Of a DNA stretch of 64,000 nt, positions 54,581 to 63,813 are shown piece after piece. The notes under the pieces are model-generated. The model was given only the letters and a program-made list of their open reading frames with translations. It made no database searches and was not told the origin of the DNA. Numbering within the stretch: the first letter of the stretch is position 1; the number at the start of each line of letters is the position of its first letter. A program made the position numbers and the translations under genes. This stretch comes from an uncultured Salinimicrobium sp. (lineage in GTDB: Bacteria; Bacteroidota; Bacteroidia; Flavobacteriales; Flavobacteriaceae): assembly GCA_946887075.1 (NCBI GenBank), contig CAMPKA010000001.1, positions 289,819-353,818 on the forward strand, written 5' to 3'.

Positions 54581-55627
54581 CTACGGCCTTCTCCCTTGTT
54601 TTCTTAGAACGTTTTCGGTCAATTCCAGATATTCTTTCCTGTTCTTATGGATGTCGAGGGCGGTGTATACAGCCTGCCGAAAAGATTGGAAATCTGCTTT
54701 ATTCTCACCAGCGATTTCAAAGGCCGTTCCATGATCTGGGGAAGTACGGATCTTATCAAGTCCGGCAGTGTAATTTACTCCTTTGCCAAAGGATAAGGTC
54801 TTAAATGGAATCAAACCCTGATCATGATAAGCCGCTACAATCGCATCAAAATTCTTGTAGTTTCCTGAACCGAAGAAACTGTCTGCAGAGTAGGGTCCCA
54901 TCACAATGTTTCCAGAACTTCTCATTCTGTCAAGAGTCGGTTTTAACACTTCATCATCCTCTCTGCCAATAACTCCGTTGTCCCCGCTATGTGGATTGAT
55001 TCCCAACACGGCAATCCTCGGTTTCTGAATCCTGAAGTCCTGACGGAGGCTTTGCATAATGATCCTGATCTTTTTTTCTATCAATTTTGGGGTAATAGCA
55101 GTCGTAACTTCTTTTACGGGTAGATGATCTGTCAGCAGCCCCACTCTCAGATTATCGGAGATCATGAACATGAGACTTTCCCCCTGCAACTCCTTTGCCA
55201 GGTAATCCGTATGTCCGGGAAATCTGAAAGATTCGCTTTGAATCGTGTTTTTGTTTATCGGGGCCGTCACCAGGACATCCACCTTGTCCTCCTTAAGAGC
55301 ATCAGTCGCTGCCTGAAGCGAAAGAAAGGCATACTTGCCCATCTCCGGATCCTCCTGACCAAATTTTACAGCGATCTGTTCCTTCCAAACATTCACCACA
55401 TTTATCTTTCCTTCAACTGCCTGGGAGGCTTCATCGATTCCATGAAAACTGAGTTCAGACCCGAGCTTTTTCTTTATTGTACTTATGAATTTTCCGGAGG
55501 CAAAAATCACTGGAGTGCAGAGATCGAGCATTGCAGGTTCTTCGAAAGTCTTCAGGACAACCTCCGGTCCGATACCATTGGGATCTCCTACGCTGATTCC
55601 TACCTTTCTAATTTCGGATACCTTCAT
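54581..55627 (-). CDS. pdxA: 4-hydroxythreonine-4-phosphate dehydrogenase
   Basis: Pyridoxal phosphate synthesis (DXP-dependent route). 348 aa. KVGISVGDPNGIGPEVVLKT, the metal-ligand His in PGHTDYLAKEL, GINPHSGDNGVIGRED and AAYHDQGLIPFKTLSFG are diagnostic. The start ATG at 55627 leaves a 59-bp divergent promoter region shared with ribE. Minus-strand TACATTTG at 55663-55670 is a perfect -7 box. Confidence 0.96.
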   Translation of the reverse strand: MKVSEIRKVGISVGDPNGIGPEVVLKTFEEPAMLDLCTPVIFASGKFISTIKKKLGSELSFHGIDEASQAVEGKINVVNVWKEQIAVKFGQEDPEMGKYAFLSLQAATDALKEDKVDVLVTAPINKNTIQSESFRFPGHTDYLAKELQGESLMFMISDNLRVGLLTDHLPVKEVTTAITPKLIEKKIRIIMQSLRQDFRIQKPRIAVLGINPHSGDNGVIGREDDEVLKPTLDRMRSSGNIVMGPYSADSFFGSGNYKNFDAIVAAYHDQGLIPFKTLSFGKGVNYTAGLDKIRTSPDHGTAFEIAGENKADFQSFRQAVYTALDIHKNRKEYLELTENVLRKQGRRP

Positions 55628-55648
55628 GATTTTTAGCGCTAATTATTT

Positions 55649-55670
55649 TACTTTTAGCCTAACAAATGTA
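55649..55670. promoter_or_regulatory. divergent promoters of pdxA and ribE
   Basis: TACTTTTA at 55649-55656 on the plus strand serves ribE; TACATTTG on the minus strand (55670-55663) serves pdxA. Each fits TAnnTTT(G/A); -33 elements are unclear. Confidence 0.5.
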
Positions 55671-55686
55671 ACCAATAAAAAAGGAA

Positions 55687-56271
55687 ATGTTCACAGGAAT
55701 AATCGAGGAAGTTGGCAGGTTAATACGTAAAGAAAAAGATGGAAAAAACCTCCACCTATGGTTACAGGCCCAATTTGCCCACGAGCTGAAAATCGACCAG
55801 AGCGTTTCTCACGACGGAATCTGTCTTACCGTTGTTGATATTAATGAGAACATTTATAAAGTTACCGCTATTGAAGAAACCCTGGAGAAGACGACTTTGG
55901 GAGGATTGAATCCCATGAGCGAGGTCAATCTTGAGAGAGGTATGAAGCTAGGAGATCGGCTGGATGGTCATATCGTTCAGGGACATGTGGACCAGAAAGG
56001 GGTTTGTTTAAAGAAAGAAGCTCGAAGTGGTAGCTGGGAGTTTTCTTTTCAGTATGATCCCTCCCTGGGGAACATCACCATAGAAAAGGGTTCCATAACT
56101 ATAAATGGGGTTAGTCTTACCGTGGTAGAATCGCATAATGGCTCCTTTAGTGTTGCAATTATACCCTATACCTACGACAACACGACCTTTCGGAATCTTG
56201 AGCAGGGATCAGAGGTGAATCTGGAGTTTGATGTCATCGGAAAATACATCAGGCGGTTGAGTCAATTATAA
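55687..56271 (+). CDS. ribE: riboflavin synthase, alpha subunit
   Basis: Dismutates two 6,7-dimethyl-8-ribityllumazine to riboflavin. 194 aa, two lumazine-binding repeats: MFTGIIEEVGRLI with VSHDGICLTVVDI in the first, GDRLDGHIVQGHVDQ and ITINGVSLTVVE in the second. Opens opposite to pdxA. No FMN riboswitch is visible in the short leader. Confidence 0.96.
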   Translation: MFTGIIEEVGRLIRKEKDGKNLHLWLQAQFAHELKIDQSVSHDGICLTVVDINENIYKVTAIEETLEKTTLGGLNPMSEVNLERGMKLGDRLDGHIVQGHVDQKGVCLKKEARSGSWEFSFQYDPSLGNITIEKGSITINGVSLTVVESHNGSFSVAIIPYTYDNTTFRNLEQGSEVNLEFDVIGKYIRRLSQL

Positions 56272-56287
56272 CTAGTCCATAAAATCC

Positions 56288-56590
56288 TTAACCCTCGGCT
56301 TTGGCTCTCCTGCTTTCCAGGATCCAGAATCGGGCAGATCCGATAATAATCCCCCCGATCAGCAAAGGGAATATATAATCATTTATAGGAAGACAGAGAC
56401 CAGGAGGTGGAGGAACTCCCGGACCTGTATTTCCACCAGTAGTGGTTCCACAGGGATTTGTGTCAGCCGAATCCGGTGCAGGGGGTTCCTGCGCCACCAT
56501 TTGGAGGCTCATTAAGATCATAGTGATCAGAAGGGCAATCCGACCAAAAATCATGAGTTTTTTTGACATTCCTGTGGTGGATAAGTTCAT
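56288..56590 (-). CDS. small secreted protein with PID-CTERM-like sorting tail
   Basis: 100 aa, or 93 from Met8. A signal peptide (FGRIALLITMILMSLQMVAQ) is followed by a Pro/Gly/Thr-rich linker (EPPAPDSADTNPCGTTTGG; NTGPGVPPPPGLC) with two Cys. The tail LPINDYIFPLLIGGIIIGS, then WILESRR, combines a PI(N)D motif, a glycine-rich hydrophobic helix and a basic end, the three parts of an exosortase-type sorting signal such as PID-CTERM. No exosortase is in the window. It is a single gene between ribE and GH172. Confidence 0.6.
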   Translation of the reverse strand: MNLSTTGMSKKLMIFGRIALLITMILMSLQMVAQEPPAPDSADTNPCGTTTGGNTGPGVPPPPGLCLPINDYIFPLLIGGIIIGSARFWILESRRAKAEG

Positions 56591-56731
56591 TTTTTACCAG
56601 GTGTGTAACCCCTGGCCGCCGTAGGATTTATTATCTACCTCTGGCTCAAAAGTATAAAATAAAAGAATCACTTTCACAAATGTAAAGAGGGCTTTGGAGC
56701 GGGAATCACAGATAACCTGTTACGACCAAAC

Positions 56732-58822
56732 CTATTGTGGTATCGGGACAAATTCGAGATAATCCAACCGCAAGGCATGAGGGTTCTTCTTTTCCGAACC
56801 TGCATACATGATTTGGAGTTCCTGCGGACCTGCAGCCAACTCGATTTCTCCTAATTTCACACGTTCCGTGGTCATGGGTTCCTCGCCACGGGTATTGATG
56901 GTCCTGAATTCGTTTTCATTTAACCTAATCCCGAAGCTTCCTCCATCCTTAGATTTTATTAGGTTCGCATAAACCTCGTATTTTCCGGATTCTGGCCAAA
57001 AGAAATTCGTGGAGAGCCTGTTCTGTCGATTCGGGTCAGTGAACCAAAGGAGCATCTTATGCCCACTCACCTCTTTATACAGATCTTCGTGAGAAAATGC
57101 GTCCGTAGTCGCCCAACCTCCTGTATTTTCCTCAAGGTTCAGGTTTTCCCCCTCCACGACCTGGTCTTTCCTGAAAACCTCATAGGGAATTTCATACCCA
57201 TACCGCTCGGCTACGGGCACCTCTCCGAGATTATCGATTCCATTCGGTGCGAGATACCAGTAGACCACTGTGGAATACTGAGTCGGCCATTCATTGGGAA
57301 AATATTTTTCAAGATATCCCTCGAAGGATTCCTGAAAGGGAATATTATCGATAATATGCCATCTGTTCATCGGTTGATATCCCATATTGTCATTGTCCAG
57401 ACTTTGACTATGGAAGGCCCGCTGGAATTCTGAAGGATCACACCAGGCATACCCGAAGTAATCCTCTGTACCGGTACCGAATAGGGATGGGAATTTTTCT
57501 CCGTCGATGAAGAATTTTTCATCTCCCTCTCCCCACCAGTAATAACCGGGACCTCCCAGGGAACAGCTTCCTCCTTTTGGGTTCCAGACCAGGAGGTGGG
57601 TTCCCACAAATCTTCCCCTGCCCTGAGTCTCGAGAAGCTTCCAGTCCGGCCAGCGGTCCTTGGAGACCGGTTCCAGATCTCTATGCCATTTTGCATGAAA
57701 CCTTCCCAAACCTTCAGGATTTTCAGAAAATTCTTCGTGTTTGATCTCCAGCTCCAGAGCAACAGGTTGGTCAAACTCATTTTCTATGATGATTTCTGCT
57801 CCATCTGAGAAAGGCATATACCAATAGGAGTACATCCAGTCTTCTGTCATTCCCATAGGCAATGTTTTGTACTCATTCCATCCAGGAGAAGTCCCGAAGA
57901 AATCTCCGAGAGGAGACCACACGGCTGGTTGCTGGCTCCCATCCCACCTCATTTCGATGGTGGTTTTTCGCAATAACTCCGCTACAATAAGAGAATCCCT
58001 GTCCTTGATGCGGATTTTCAGTCCTGAAATAGCTCCGGATCCCGGGATATCAAAAACAGTACTTCTTTCTCCAGGTTGCAGCCTTACCTCCTTTGTTAAC
58101 TCTATAAAATTATCGTTGGGATAAGGAGAGGCCCCCAGACTATCTTCAAAGAACTGGTTAACCTTTCCCAGGGCAGATTTTTGCTCCGGCCTAAGATCAG
58201 GGTCCAGTTCTTCTAATTGGGTTCCCTCGGGGAAACTGATGTAATTGAACTGGTAATATTGCCCCCATCCCGGATCCGCTACAATTTTACAGCTCTCATT
58301 ATAAGGAATGGGCACGTAATTATTGAAACCCTTGGCACTGGTCTCATAGACCAGCTGGTCGAAATTAAAAGCGGGAACGGCCGAACTAAAATAATCAATA
58401 AAAGGCTGATCAATCAGGGGGATTTCTTCCCCATCTATGAAAATTCGTACATGACCTTGTTTGGGGCTTGCAGACCAGATCCGAACTATCGCTCCAGGAC
58501 CCTCCATTTCTGCCAGGACCTCTTGGTCTCCCTCCTTCCGGATGTATTGGGGTTCAAGCCCATCTATATTCGCTGCCCAGTCCATATATTCTCCGGTAAC
58601 ACTGTCTATCCTGCTCTTTCGATCATAACTGGACCACATTTCACTTTCCTCTCCTTCCTCTGGAAGGGTGGCTAAGGCTCTCATGTCCATCAGTCGGTTT
58701 ACGAGGTTTTCATAAGAGATATAATTACTGTTTTCCAATACGGCATCCCCAGACCCACAAGAGGATAACAGTATGAGAACCAGAATCGACAGGCTTGAGA
58801 TAGAAAAATTTTTTGTTTTCAT
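56732..58822 (-). CDS. glycoside hydrolase family 172 (DUF2961) lipoprotein
   Basis: 696 aa with a lipoprotein signal ending LLSSCGSGDAV. The middle carries the DUF2961 core: LRPEQKSALG-type region, VRLQPGERSTVFDIPGSG, SGLKIRIKDRDS, and GTGTEDYFGYAWCDPSEF, which holds acidic residues of the active site region. A beta-sandwich/CBM-like domain (residues about 590-690, TNFFWPESGKYEVYANLI) closes it. Characterised GH172 enzymes act on fructofuranose- or arabinofuranose-type linkages. It follows a sulfatase by 27 bp, suggesting attack on a sulfated glycan. Confidence 0.85.
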   Translation of the reverse strand: MKTKNFSISSLSILVLILLSSCGSGDAVLENSNYISYENLVNRLMDMRALATLPEEGEESEMWSSYDRKSRIDSVTGEYMDWAANIDGLEPQYIRKEGDQEVLAEMEGPGAIVRIWSASPKQGHVRIFIDGEEIPLIDQPFIDYFSSAVPAFNFDQLVYETSAKGFNNYVPIPYNESCKIVADPGWGQYYQFNYISFPEGTQLEELDPDLRPEQKSALGKVNQFFEDSLGASPYPNDNFIELTKEVRLQPGERSTVFDIPGSGAISGLKIRIKDRDSLIVAELLRKTTIEMRWDGSQQPAVWSPLGDFFGTSPGWNEYKTLPMGMTEDWMYSYWYMPFSDGAEIIIENEFDQPVALELEIKHEEFSENPEGLGRFHAKWHRDLEPVSKDRWPDWKLLETQGRGRFVGTHLLVWNPKGGSCSLGGPGYYWWGEGDEKFFIDGEKFPSLFGTGTEDYFGYAWCDPSEFQRAFHSQSLDNDNMGYQPMNRWHIIDNIPFQESFEGYLEKYFPNEWPTQYSTVVYWYLAPNGIDNLGEVPVAERYGYEIPYEVFRKDQVVEGENLNLEENTGGWATTDAFSHEDLYKEVSGHKMLLWFTDPNRQNRLSTNFFWPESGKYEVYANLIKSKDGGSFGIRLNENEFRTINTRGEEPMTTERVKLGEIELAAGPQELQIMYAGSEKKNPHALRLDYLEFVPIPQ

Positions 58823-58849
58823 TTGGGGTGATTTTATAGGGTAATGTAG

Positions 58850-60403
58850 TTATTGATCCTTTCCCAGAACATCTACTAAAAGATCCGCCATTTCTTCCGC
58901 TCTTGCAGGAAATTCGTAATAAAGGTTTCTGGCTTGATAAGGGTCTATCTCCAAATTATAAAGCTGAGCGGGTGGTGCATCCTCTTTGATCTGACCGTTA
59001 CGAATATCGCTGTTCTGTCTTCCGGTGAAAGGGAATGCGGCTGGGCCTCCAAAAGCATGCGCACCAGGTCGGCTATCCTCAAATCCTCCTCCTCCCTGGT
59101 CACCGATGTACATCCATTTCCCCAGGCGGATCGCTAGATTGGCCGGGTTAGCTGGACTAACCACCAGGTATTGTCGTATCGGTTCTTTTGATGTCCCCAT
59201 CATTGCCGGCAATATATTAAAACTATCAGGAGCTTCGCCTTCGTTCAGATCCTGATTGACAAGAGCAGCCATGGTGGCTATAAAATCAAGATTTGAAACC
59301 AATTCATTTGAGGTCGTGCCAGCCGGAATTCTGTCTGGCCACCTAATAATCAAAGGCACCCGATGTCCTCCTTCCCAGGCATCAAATTTAAATCCTAACA
59401 ACCTCCCGTTCATGTGATGTCCGAGTTCATAGGCATCCTGACCACCCTGATTGAGCATACCGCCATTATCGCTTGTGAGGATCAAGAGCGTGTTCTGCCG
59501 TAATCCATTTTCATCGAGCGTTCTCATGATTTCCCCTACGATCCAGTCCAGCTCATGAATGGCATCCCCATAGCGACCAGCCTGGCTACTGCCAATAAAC
59601 CTCGGAGCAGGCGTAAATGGATGATGAATATTGGTAGTAGCGAAATACAGAAAAAAGGGATGGTCCTTGTTCTTTTTTATAAATTCTACGGCCTTATTTT
59701 TCAAAGTTGTCCCTACCATCCGATCATCATAAAGAAAATGCGCCTTTCTTCCTCCACCTAATTCATTCAGACCGAATTTTTCAGGAAACCATCTCGTTTC
59801 CGCAGGCACTCCATAGAGAATGGGATCATCGGGGGAAAATCCGACGACTTGATGATTCTCCACATAGACGAAGGGGGGATGGCTATTTAGGACGGGAACT
59901 CCGAAATAATAATCGAATCCCAATTCAAGTGGCCCCGGTTTCAATGGCTCATTCCAATTGACCGGAGAATCGTTTCCAAAACCCAGATGCCACTTTCCGA
60001 CAATGCCGGTGGCATAGCCTGCTTTTTTCATGACATCCGCAATTGTGGTTTCTTCGGGATCGATAATCAAAGGGGTTTTTGCAAATATTGGAGACCACAG
60101 GTCTTTTCTCGCCGGATGCCTTCCTGTTAATAGGGCATAACGAGAGGGGCTGCAGACCGCAGAAGCAGAATGAAAGTCTGTAAATCTTCTCCCTTCCCTG
60201 GCCAGCTGGTCCATATTTGGCGTTTCTACTTTGGTCGCACCATAAGCACCGACGTCGCCATATCCAAGGTCATCAGCATTGATGATGATCACATTAGGTT
60301 TTTTTGGACTTCCAATACCTTGAGCAGTGGAAACATTCTTTCCCAAAAGAAAGATAAGGATGATTAGATATTGTAATCTACTATATGAAACTGACCATTT
60401 CAT
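58850..60403 (-). CDS. sulfatase (arylsulfatase family S1)
   Basis: 517 aa with an N-terminal signal peptide (LIILIFLLGKNVSTAQG). Metal-site NADDLGYGDVGAYGA, the formylglycine motif C-x-P-S-R at Cys84 (AVCSPSRYALLTGRHPAR, Cys type, needing the anaerobic or FGE maturation system), VGKWHLGFGNDSPVN, and LTSDNGGM. The substrate is unknown. It is the first gene of a two-gene unit with GH172 (27 bp). No SusCD pair is adjacent. Confidence 0.94.
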   Translation of the reverse strand: MKWSVSYSRLQYLIILIFLLGKNVSTAQGIGSPKKPNVIIINADDLGYGDVGAYGATKVETPNMDQLAREGRRFTDFHSASAVCSPSRYALLTGRHPARKDLWSPIFAKTPLIIDPEETTIADVMKKAGYATGIVGKWHLGFGNDSPVNWNEPLKPGPLELGFDYYFGVPVLNSHPPFVYVENHQVVGFSPDDPILYGVPAETRWFPEKFGLNELGGGRKAHFLYDDRMVGTTLKNKAVEFIKKNKDHPFFLYFATTNIHHPFTPAPRFIGSSQAGRYGDAIHELDWIVGEIMRTLDENGLRQNTLLILTSDNGGMLNQGGQDAYELGHHMNGRLLGFKFDAWEGGHRVPLIIRWPDRIPAGTTSNELVSNLDFIATMAALVNQDLNEGEAPDSFNILPAMMGTSKEPIRQYLVVSPANPANLAIRLGKWMYIGDQGGGGFEDSRPGAHAFGGPAAFPFTGRQNSDIRNGQIKEDAPPAQLYNLEIDPYQARNLYYEFPARAEEMADLLVDVLGKDQ

Positions 60404-60441
60404 CGGGTGTCTGTATTATGTTTCGCTGGTGAAGCATTAAA

Positions 60442-60464
60442 AATTTCCTTTAATTTAGGAAATT
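60442..60464 (-). terminator. weak AT-rich hairpin after the GMC gene
   Basis: AATTTCCT/AGGAAATT palindrome with a 7-nt loop, T/A-rich flanks. It is downstream of the GMC gene (stop 60525) and just upstream of the sulfatase start. Confidence 0.35.
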
Positions 60465-60524
60465 CCTTAGATACCCTGGTTTTTCCAGTACAGGAAATGG
60501 TTTAGAACCCTAAGCGGAATTTTA

Positions 60525-62231
60525 TTACAAGTTCTGCTTTCTCTTTTCCCTTATAGCGTGATCTACTGCCCGTGCGGTAAGGGCCATATAAGTGAGAGAT
60601 GGATTCTGCGTGGAGGTAGAGGTCATACAGGCTCCATCTGTAACAAAAACATTTTTACACTCATGCAGTTGATTCCATTTGTTGAGCAAGGAGGTTCGTG
60701 GATCTTTGCCCATACGAACTCCTCCCATCTCGTGAATGTCTAATCCCGGGGCCTGTTTTTTATCCCTTTGTTTTATGTTAGTAAACCCAGCATGTGCGAA
60801 CATCTCTGAAATTTGTTCGAAATAGTCCACAATCATCTTCTCATCGTTCTGGTCGTAATCCACGGAAATATCGAGTAATGGCATTCCAAAACGATCTTTT
60901 TTAGATGGGTTCAGCGCAACATAACTGGTTTCTTTCGGGATGGTTTCACCCATCATATGAGACCTAACCGTCCAGGGTCCAGGGGAAGGATTCAGAAGGT
61001 TTTCTCTAAGAGATATACCAATGCCTTGGGTGTCGAAAGATTCACCCTTGCTTGCGCTAAATCCTGCGGCGTAACCCCGGAGGAAATCGGTCTGCTGTTT
61101 ATGGACATTCCTGAATCGGGGAATATAGAGATTATTTGGACGCCTGCCCCGAATGGTCATTTCCTGAAATCCTTCAAATTCTGCCGTTATGTCTGGCCTG
61201 TAGTTATGAAAGGCAACGTATTTTCCCAAAAGGTCATTGTCATTTCCTAAGCCATTCGGAAACCGGTTGGAAACGGAGTTTAAAAGAATAAGAATAGTAT
61301 TTAACGTAGAAGCATTGACGAAAATGACATCAGAATAAAATTCCGACATTTCATTGGATTCTGAATCCACCACCCTTACTCCAGTTGCTCTTCCTTTGGC
61401 TTCATCATAAATAATCGAATGTACAACTGAATTGGAACGAAGTGTCATATTCCCAGTTTTGGCAGCCCATGGTAGCGTTGATGAATTACTGCTAAAATAC
61501 CCCCCTAAAGGGCATCCTCTTTCACAAAGAGTACGATGCATACATAACGTCCTACCCTGCTGCAAATGAACAGGCTTAGCCTCTGTTATATGTGCACATC
61601 GGCCCATGATCACATGCCTGTCATTGTAGTTGTCCGCGACTTTCTTCTTAAAGAATTCCTCCACACAGTTCATTGCATGAGGTGGAAGGAATTCCCCATC
61701 AGGAAGCACAGAAAGTCCATCCTTATTGCCGGATATTCCGGCGAATTTTTCCACATGACCATACCATGGAGCGAGATCTTCATACCGAATAGGCCAGTCA
61801 ACAGCAAATCCGTCTCGGGCAGGTCCTTCAAAATCATATTGGCTCCATCGCTGGGTCTGCCTTGCCCAAAGGAGAGATTTTCCTCCTACCTGGTACCCCC
61901 GAATCCAGTCAAACGGTTTCTTCTGAACATATGGATGTTCTTTATCCTTTACAAAAAAGTGAGCACTCCCTTCATAGAACGCATAGCATTTACTCACGAT
62001 TGGATTCTCCCTTTCTACTTCTAACGGTAATTTTCCCCTGTGTTCAAATTCCCAGGGAAATTTCGTGGCTGTGGGATAGTCCTCTATATGGCGAACATCC
62101 CTTCCTCTTTCCAGAACAAGAGTTTTAATTCCATTTTCAGCTAGTTCCTTTGCTGCCCAGCCTCCACTGATGCCGGAACCAATAACAATAGCCTCAAATG
62201 TTCTCCCTTTTGTTTTATTTGTATTAGCCAT
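60525..62231 (-). CDS. GMC-family oxidoreductase (FAD), gluconate-dehydrogenase-like
   Basis: 568 aa. ADP-binding AIVIGSGISGGWAAKELAENG and VLERG at the N-terminus, FAD-contact region GGKSLLWARQTQRWS, and the C-terminal HEMGGVRMG plus VFVTDGACMTSTSTQNPSLTYM with the conserved His/Asn region. It has no signal peptide of its own. The upstream neighbour is a subunit-3 protein with a twin-arginine lipoprotein signal, so the pair is probably co-exported. The substrate is a sugar, sugar acid or polyol; not decidable. Confidence 0.9.
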   Translation of the reverse strand: MANTNKTKGRTFEAIVIGSGISGGWAAKELAENGIKTLVLERGRDVRHIEDYPTATKFPWEFEHRGKLPLEVERENPIVSKCYAFYEGSAHFFVKDKEHPYVQKKPFDWIRGYQVGGKSLLWARQTQRWSQYDFEGPARDGFAVDWPIRYEDLAPWYGHVEKFAGISGNKDGLSVLPDGEFLPPHAMNCVEEFFKKKVADNYNDRHVIMGRCAHITEAKPVHLQQGRTLCMHRTLCERGCPLGGYFSSNSSTLPWAAKTGNMTLRSNSVVHSIIYDEAKGRATGVRVVDSESNEMSEFYSDVIFVNASTLNTILILLNSVSNRFPNGLGNDNDLLGKYVAFHNYRPDITAEFEGFQEMTIRGRRPNNLYIPRFRNVHKQQTDFLRGYAAGFSASKGESFDTQGIGISLRENLLNPSPGPWTVRSHMMGETIPKETSYVALNPSKKDRFGMPLLDISVDYDQNDEKMIVDYFEQISEMFAHAGFTNIKQRDKKQAPGLDIHEMGGVRMGKDPRTSLLNKWNQLHECKNVFVTDGACMTSTSTQNPSLTYMALTARAVDHAIREKRKQNL

Positions 62232-62248
62232 GCATGGAGTTCATAGAA

Positions 62249-62767
62249 TTAACCAATGGGAGTACAGCAATATTCCGGACCGGGTACCATAACGTAATCA
62301 GAGAAGTTTTTTACCACATATTCCGAAGTGAGGTAGCCTTGAATACTCAGGCTCTTGACCAGTGTGAAAAACTGATGATCAGCCTCGTTTTGAGACGTTT
62401 CTATTACAGTTAAAATCCTTTTTTTCTCCTGCTGTTCCAAATCAACAAAATCCCATCTGTAATTTTCGGCTGCAATTTCTTCCGTTCTCTCCAGTCCTTG
62501 CAGAAATATCTGCTGAACTTCTCTTCCGTGACAATCGGCCACCATGATTTCTACATATTCATGTACTTTTAGTGCACCTGCCCCAGGTATATTTTTATCT
62601 CCTGGAATTATTGATTCCACAATTGCCCGAAGGAGGTCTTTCTTATCTCCGGACAATAAACCCTTAGAACCTACTCCAGATCCATCCTGAAAATCACATC
62701 CGGGTAGAAGAATTACTCCGGAAACTGCAAAAGCTAAATTCTTAATGGCTATCCTTCTGCTTATCAT
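62249..62767 (-). CDS. gluconate 2-dehydrogenase subunit 3-family protein
   Basis: 172 aa. The N-terminus MISRRIAIKNLAFAVSGVILLPGC combines a twin-arginine motif (SRRIAIK) with a lipobox (LLPGC). It is the small partner of GMC dehydrogenases that assists maturation and export. The segment DKNIPGAGALKVHEYVE and FFTLVKSLSIQGYLTSE are typical. It begins the two-gene unit and is 17 bp from the GMC gene. Confidence 0.88.
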   Translation of the reverse strand: MISRRIAIKNLAFAVSGVILLPGCDFQDGSGVGSKGLLSGDKKDLLRAIVESIIPGDKNIPGAGALKVHEYVEIMVADCHGREVQQIFLQGLERTEEIAAENYRWDFVDLEQQEKKRILTVIETSQNEADHQFFTLVKSLSIQGYLTSEYVVKNFSDYVMVPGPEYCCTPIG

Positions 62768-63312
62768 CCCTATTTCTGTTAGTTTTTCTTCAACCAGATA
62801 AGTTGTTTCTCAAAGAGAAAACAGTCTGACCTCAGGAGAATTTTAAGACCAATCAGAAAGGGCCTTTTGACAAGAGTCTCTCTTTTTTATTGCTCCAGCA
62901 GAAACCTTTTCCCTTAGAAACTCCCCATGTTAAAATGCCCCTCTCGTACATTGAAGGCATGGATTTTTCCTGAGGGACAAATTCCAGCTCAACTGATTTG
63001 CGTCCTTTCTTAGCATATGCGCAAGGCTTTTTCTGGAAAAGTTGCAGAACATGCAGCCTTAATGAGCTCAAGAGCGGTTTTCCTCTTAGTGGCCATTCTC
63101 AAAAATAGTTTTAAAATCCTTAGTTGTTTTAATGGATATTGATCATTGACTATCTTATTTTGTCCGTATGATCGTCGAAAGGAAATATTTCTCATTCCAA
63201 TAGAGAGGTTCAACGTGTTTGGTAAACAGGATTATTTGAAGACTTACCCGTGTTCGGCCAGCTCTACATGAGACATTTCTCCCCGGATTAATATTATTTA
63301 AAATAGCACTGT
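62768..63312. other. AT-rich intergenic stretch with no convincing gene
   Basis: 545 bp between the dehydrogenase subunit and the rolling-circle Rep remnant. Only short overlapping minus-strand frames are present (62853-63071 and 63010-63213); they match no family I recognise and look like non-coding or decayed sequence. Confidence 0.5.
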
Positions 63313-63790
63313 TTGAACCGAAATGGGTGGCACAGTCACTCCGAAATAGATCACTTTCATATGATTACCAACAAAAATTGGAAGGTCGAAAAGTGGTGGA
63401 ATTATTGGATTGAATTACAGATTAAAAATGGGATTAAATCAAGAAAGAAAGATTTTAAACCATCTTCAGCTTTTGACGTAAAGCAACTAAACTCAAGTAA
63501 TATAAGATCTGTAGCTTCTTATGTGACCAAATATGTAACAAAGAATGACGCAAAGTTTAAATGTCAGGTTTGGAACTGTTCTAAGCGTGTTTCAGAGCTA
63601 TAAACAGACTTTTATACTTCTACAGAGTTCGGATCAGTTCAAGCGTTTACATGCAATTCTTAAGGAGTTTGAGGTGAAAGATCATATAGATCGTCCATTT
63701 TTAAATATCAAAATGAATAATTTGAACAGAACTACTTTACCGCTGTATAAAAGACTCGATGATAAAAATAAGAGCTTCATTACCTAAACA
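63313..63790 (+). pseudogene. broken rolling-circle replication initiator (ssDNA-phage/plasmid type)
   Basis: The frame from 63313 to 63603 (TTG start, truncated at the 5' end) reads DHFHMITNKNWKVEKWWNYW, then SVASYVTKYVTKNDAKFKC and VWNCSKRVSEL, the His-hydrophobic-His, YVxKYVTK and V/LWxCS signatures of rolling-circle replication-associated proteins. A premature stop at 63601-63603 falls where family members read a Tyr (SEL-Y-TDFYT continues in the same frame after the stop). A frame change follows, and the rest continues in the +1 frame to about 63787 (LQSSDQFKRLHAIL; YKRLDDKNKSFIT). The 5' third, including the first catalytic motif, is missing. It is a remnant of an integrated element. 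Confidence 0.68.
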
Positions 63791-63813
63791 CATTCTGTTT
63801 TAGTTCAGATTTT

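Noticed and set aside
55628..55686. FMN riboswitch before ribE
   Set aside because: The intergenic stretch is only 59 bp and lacks the conserved RFN-element segments.
62853..63213. Two short minus-strand frames as a split gene
   Set aside because: They overlap in different frames, join into no recognised domain and lie in decayed AT-rich sequence.
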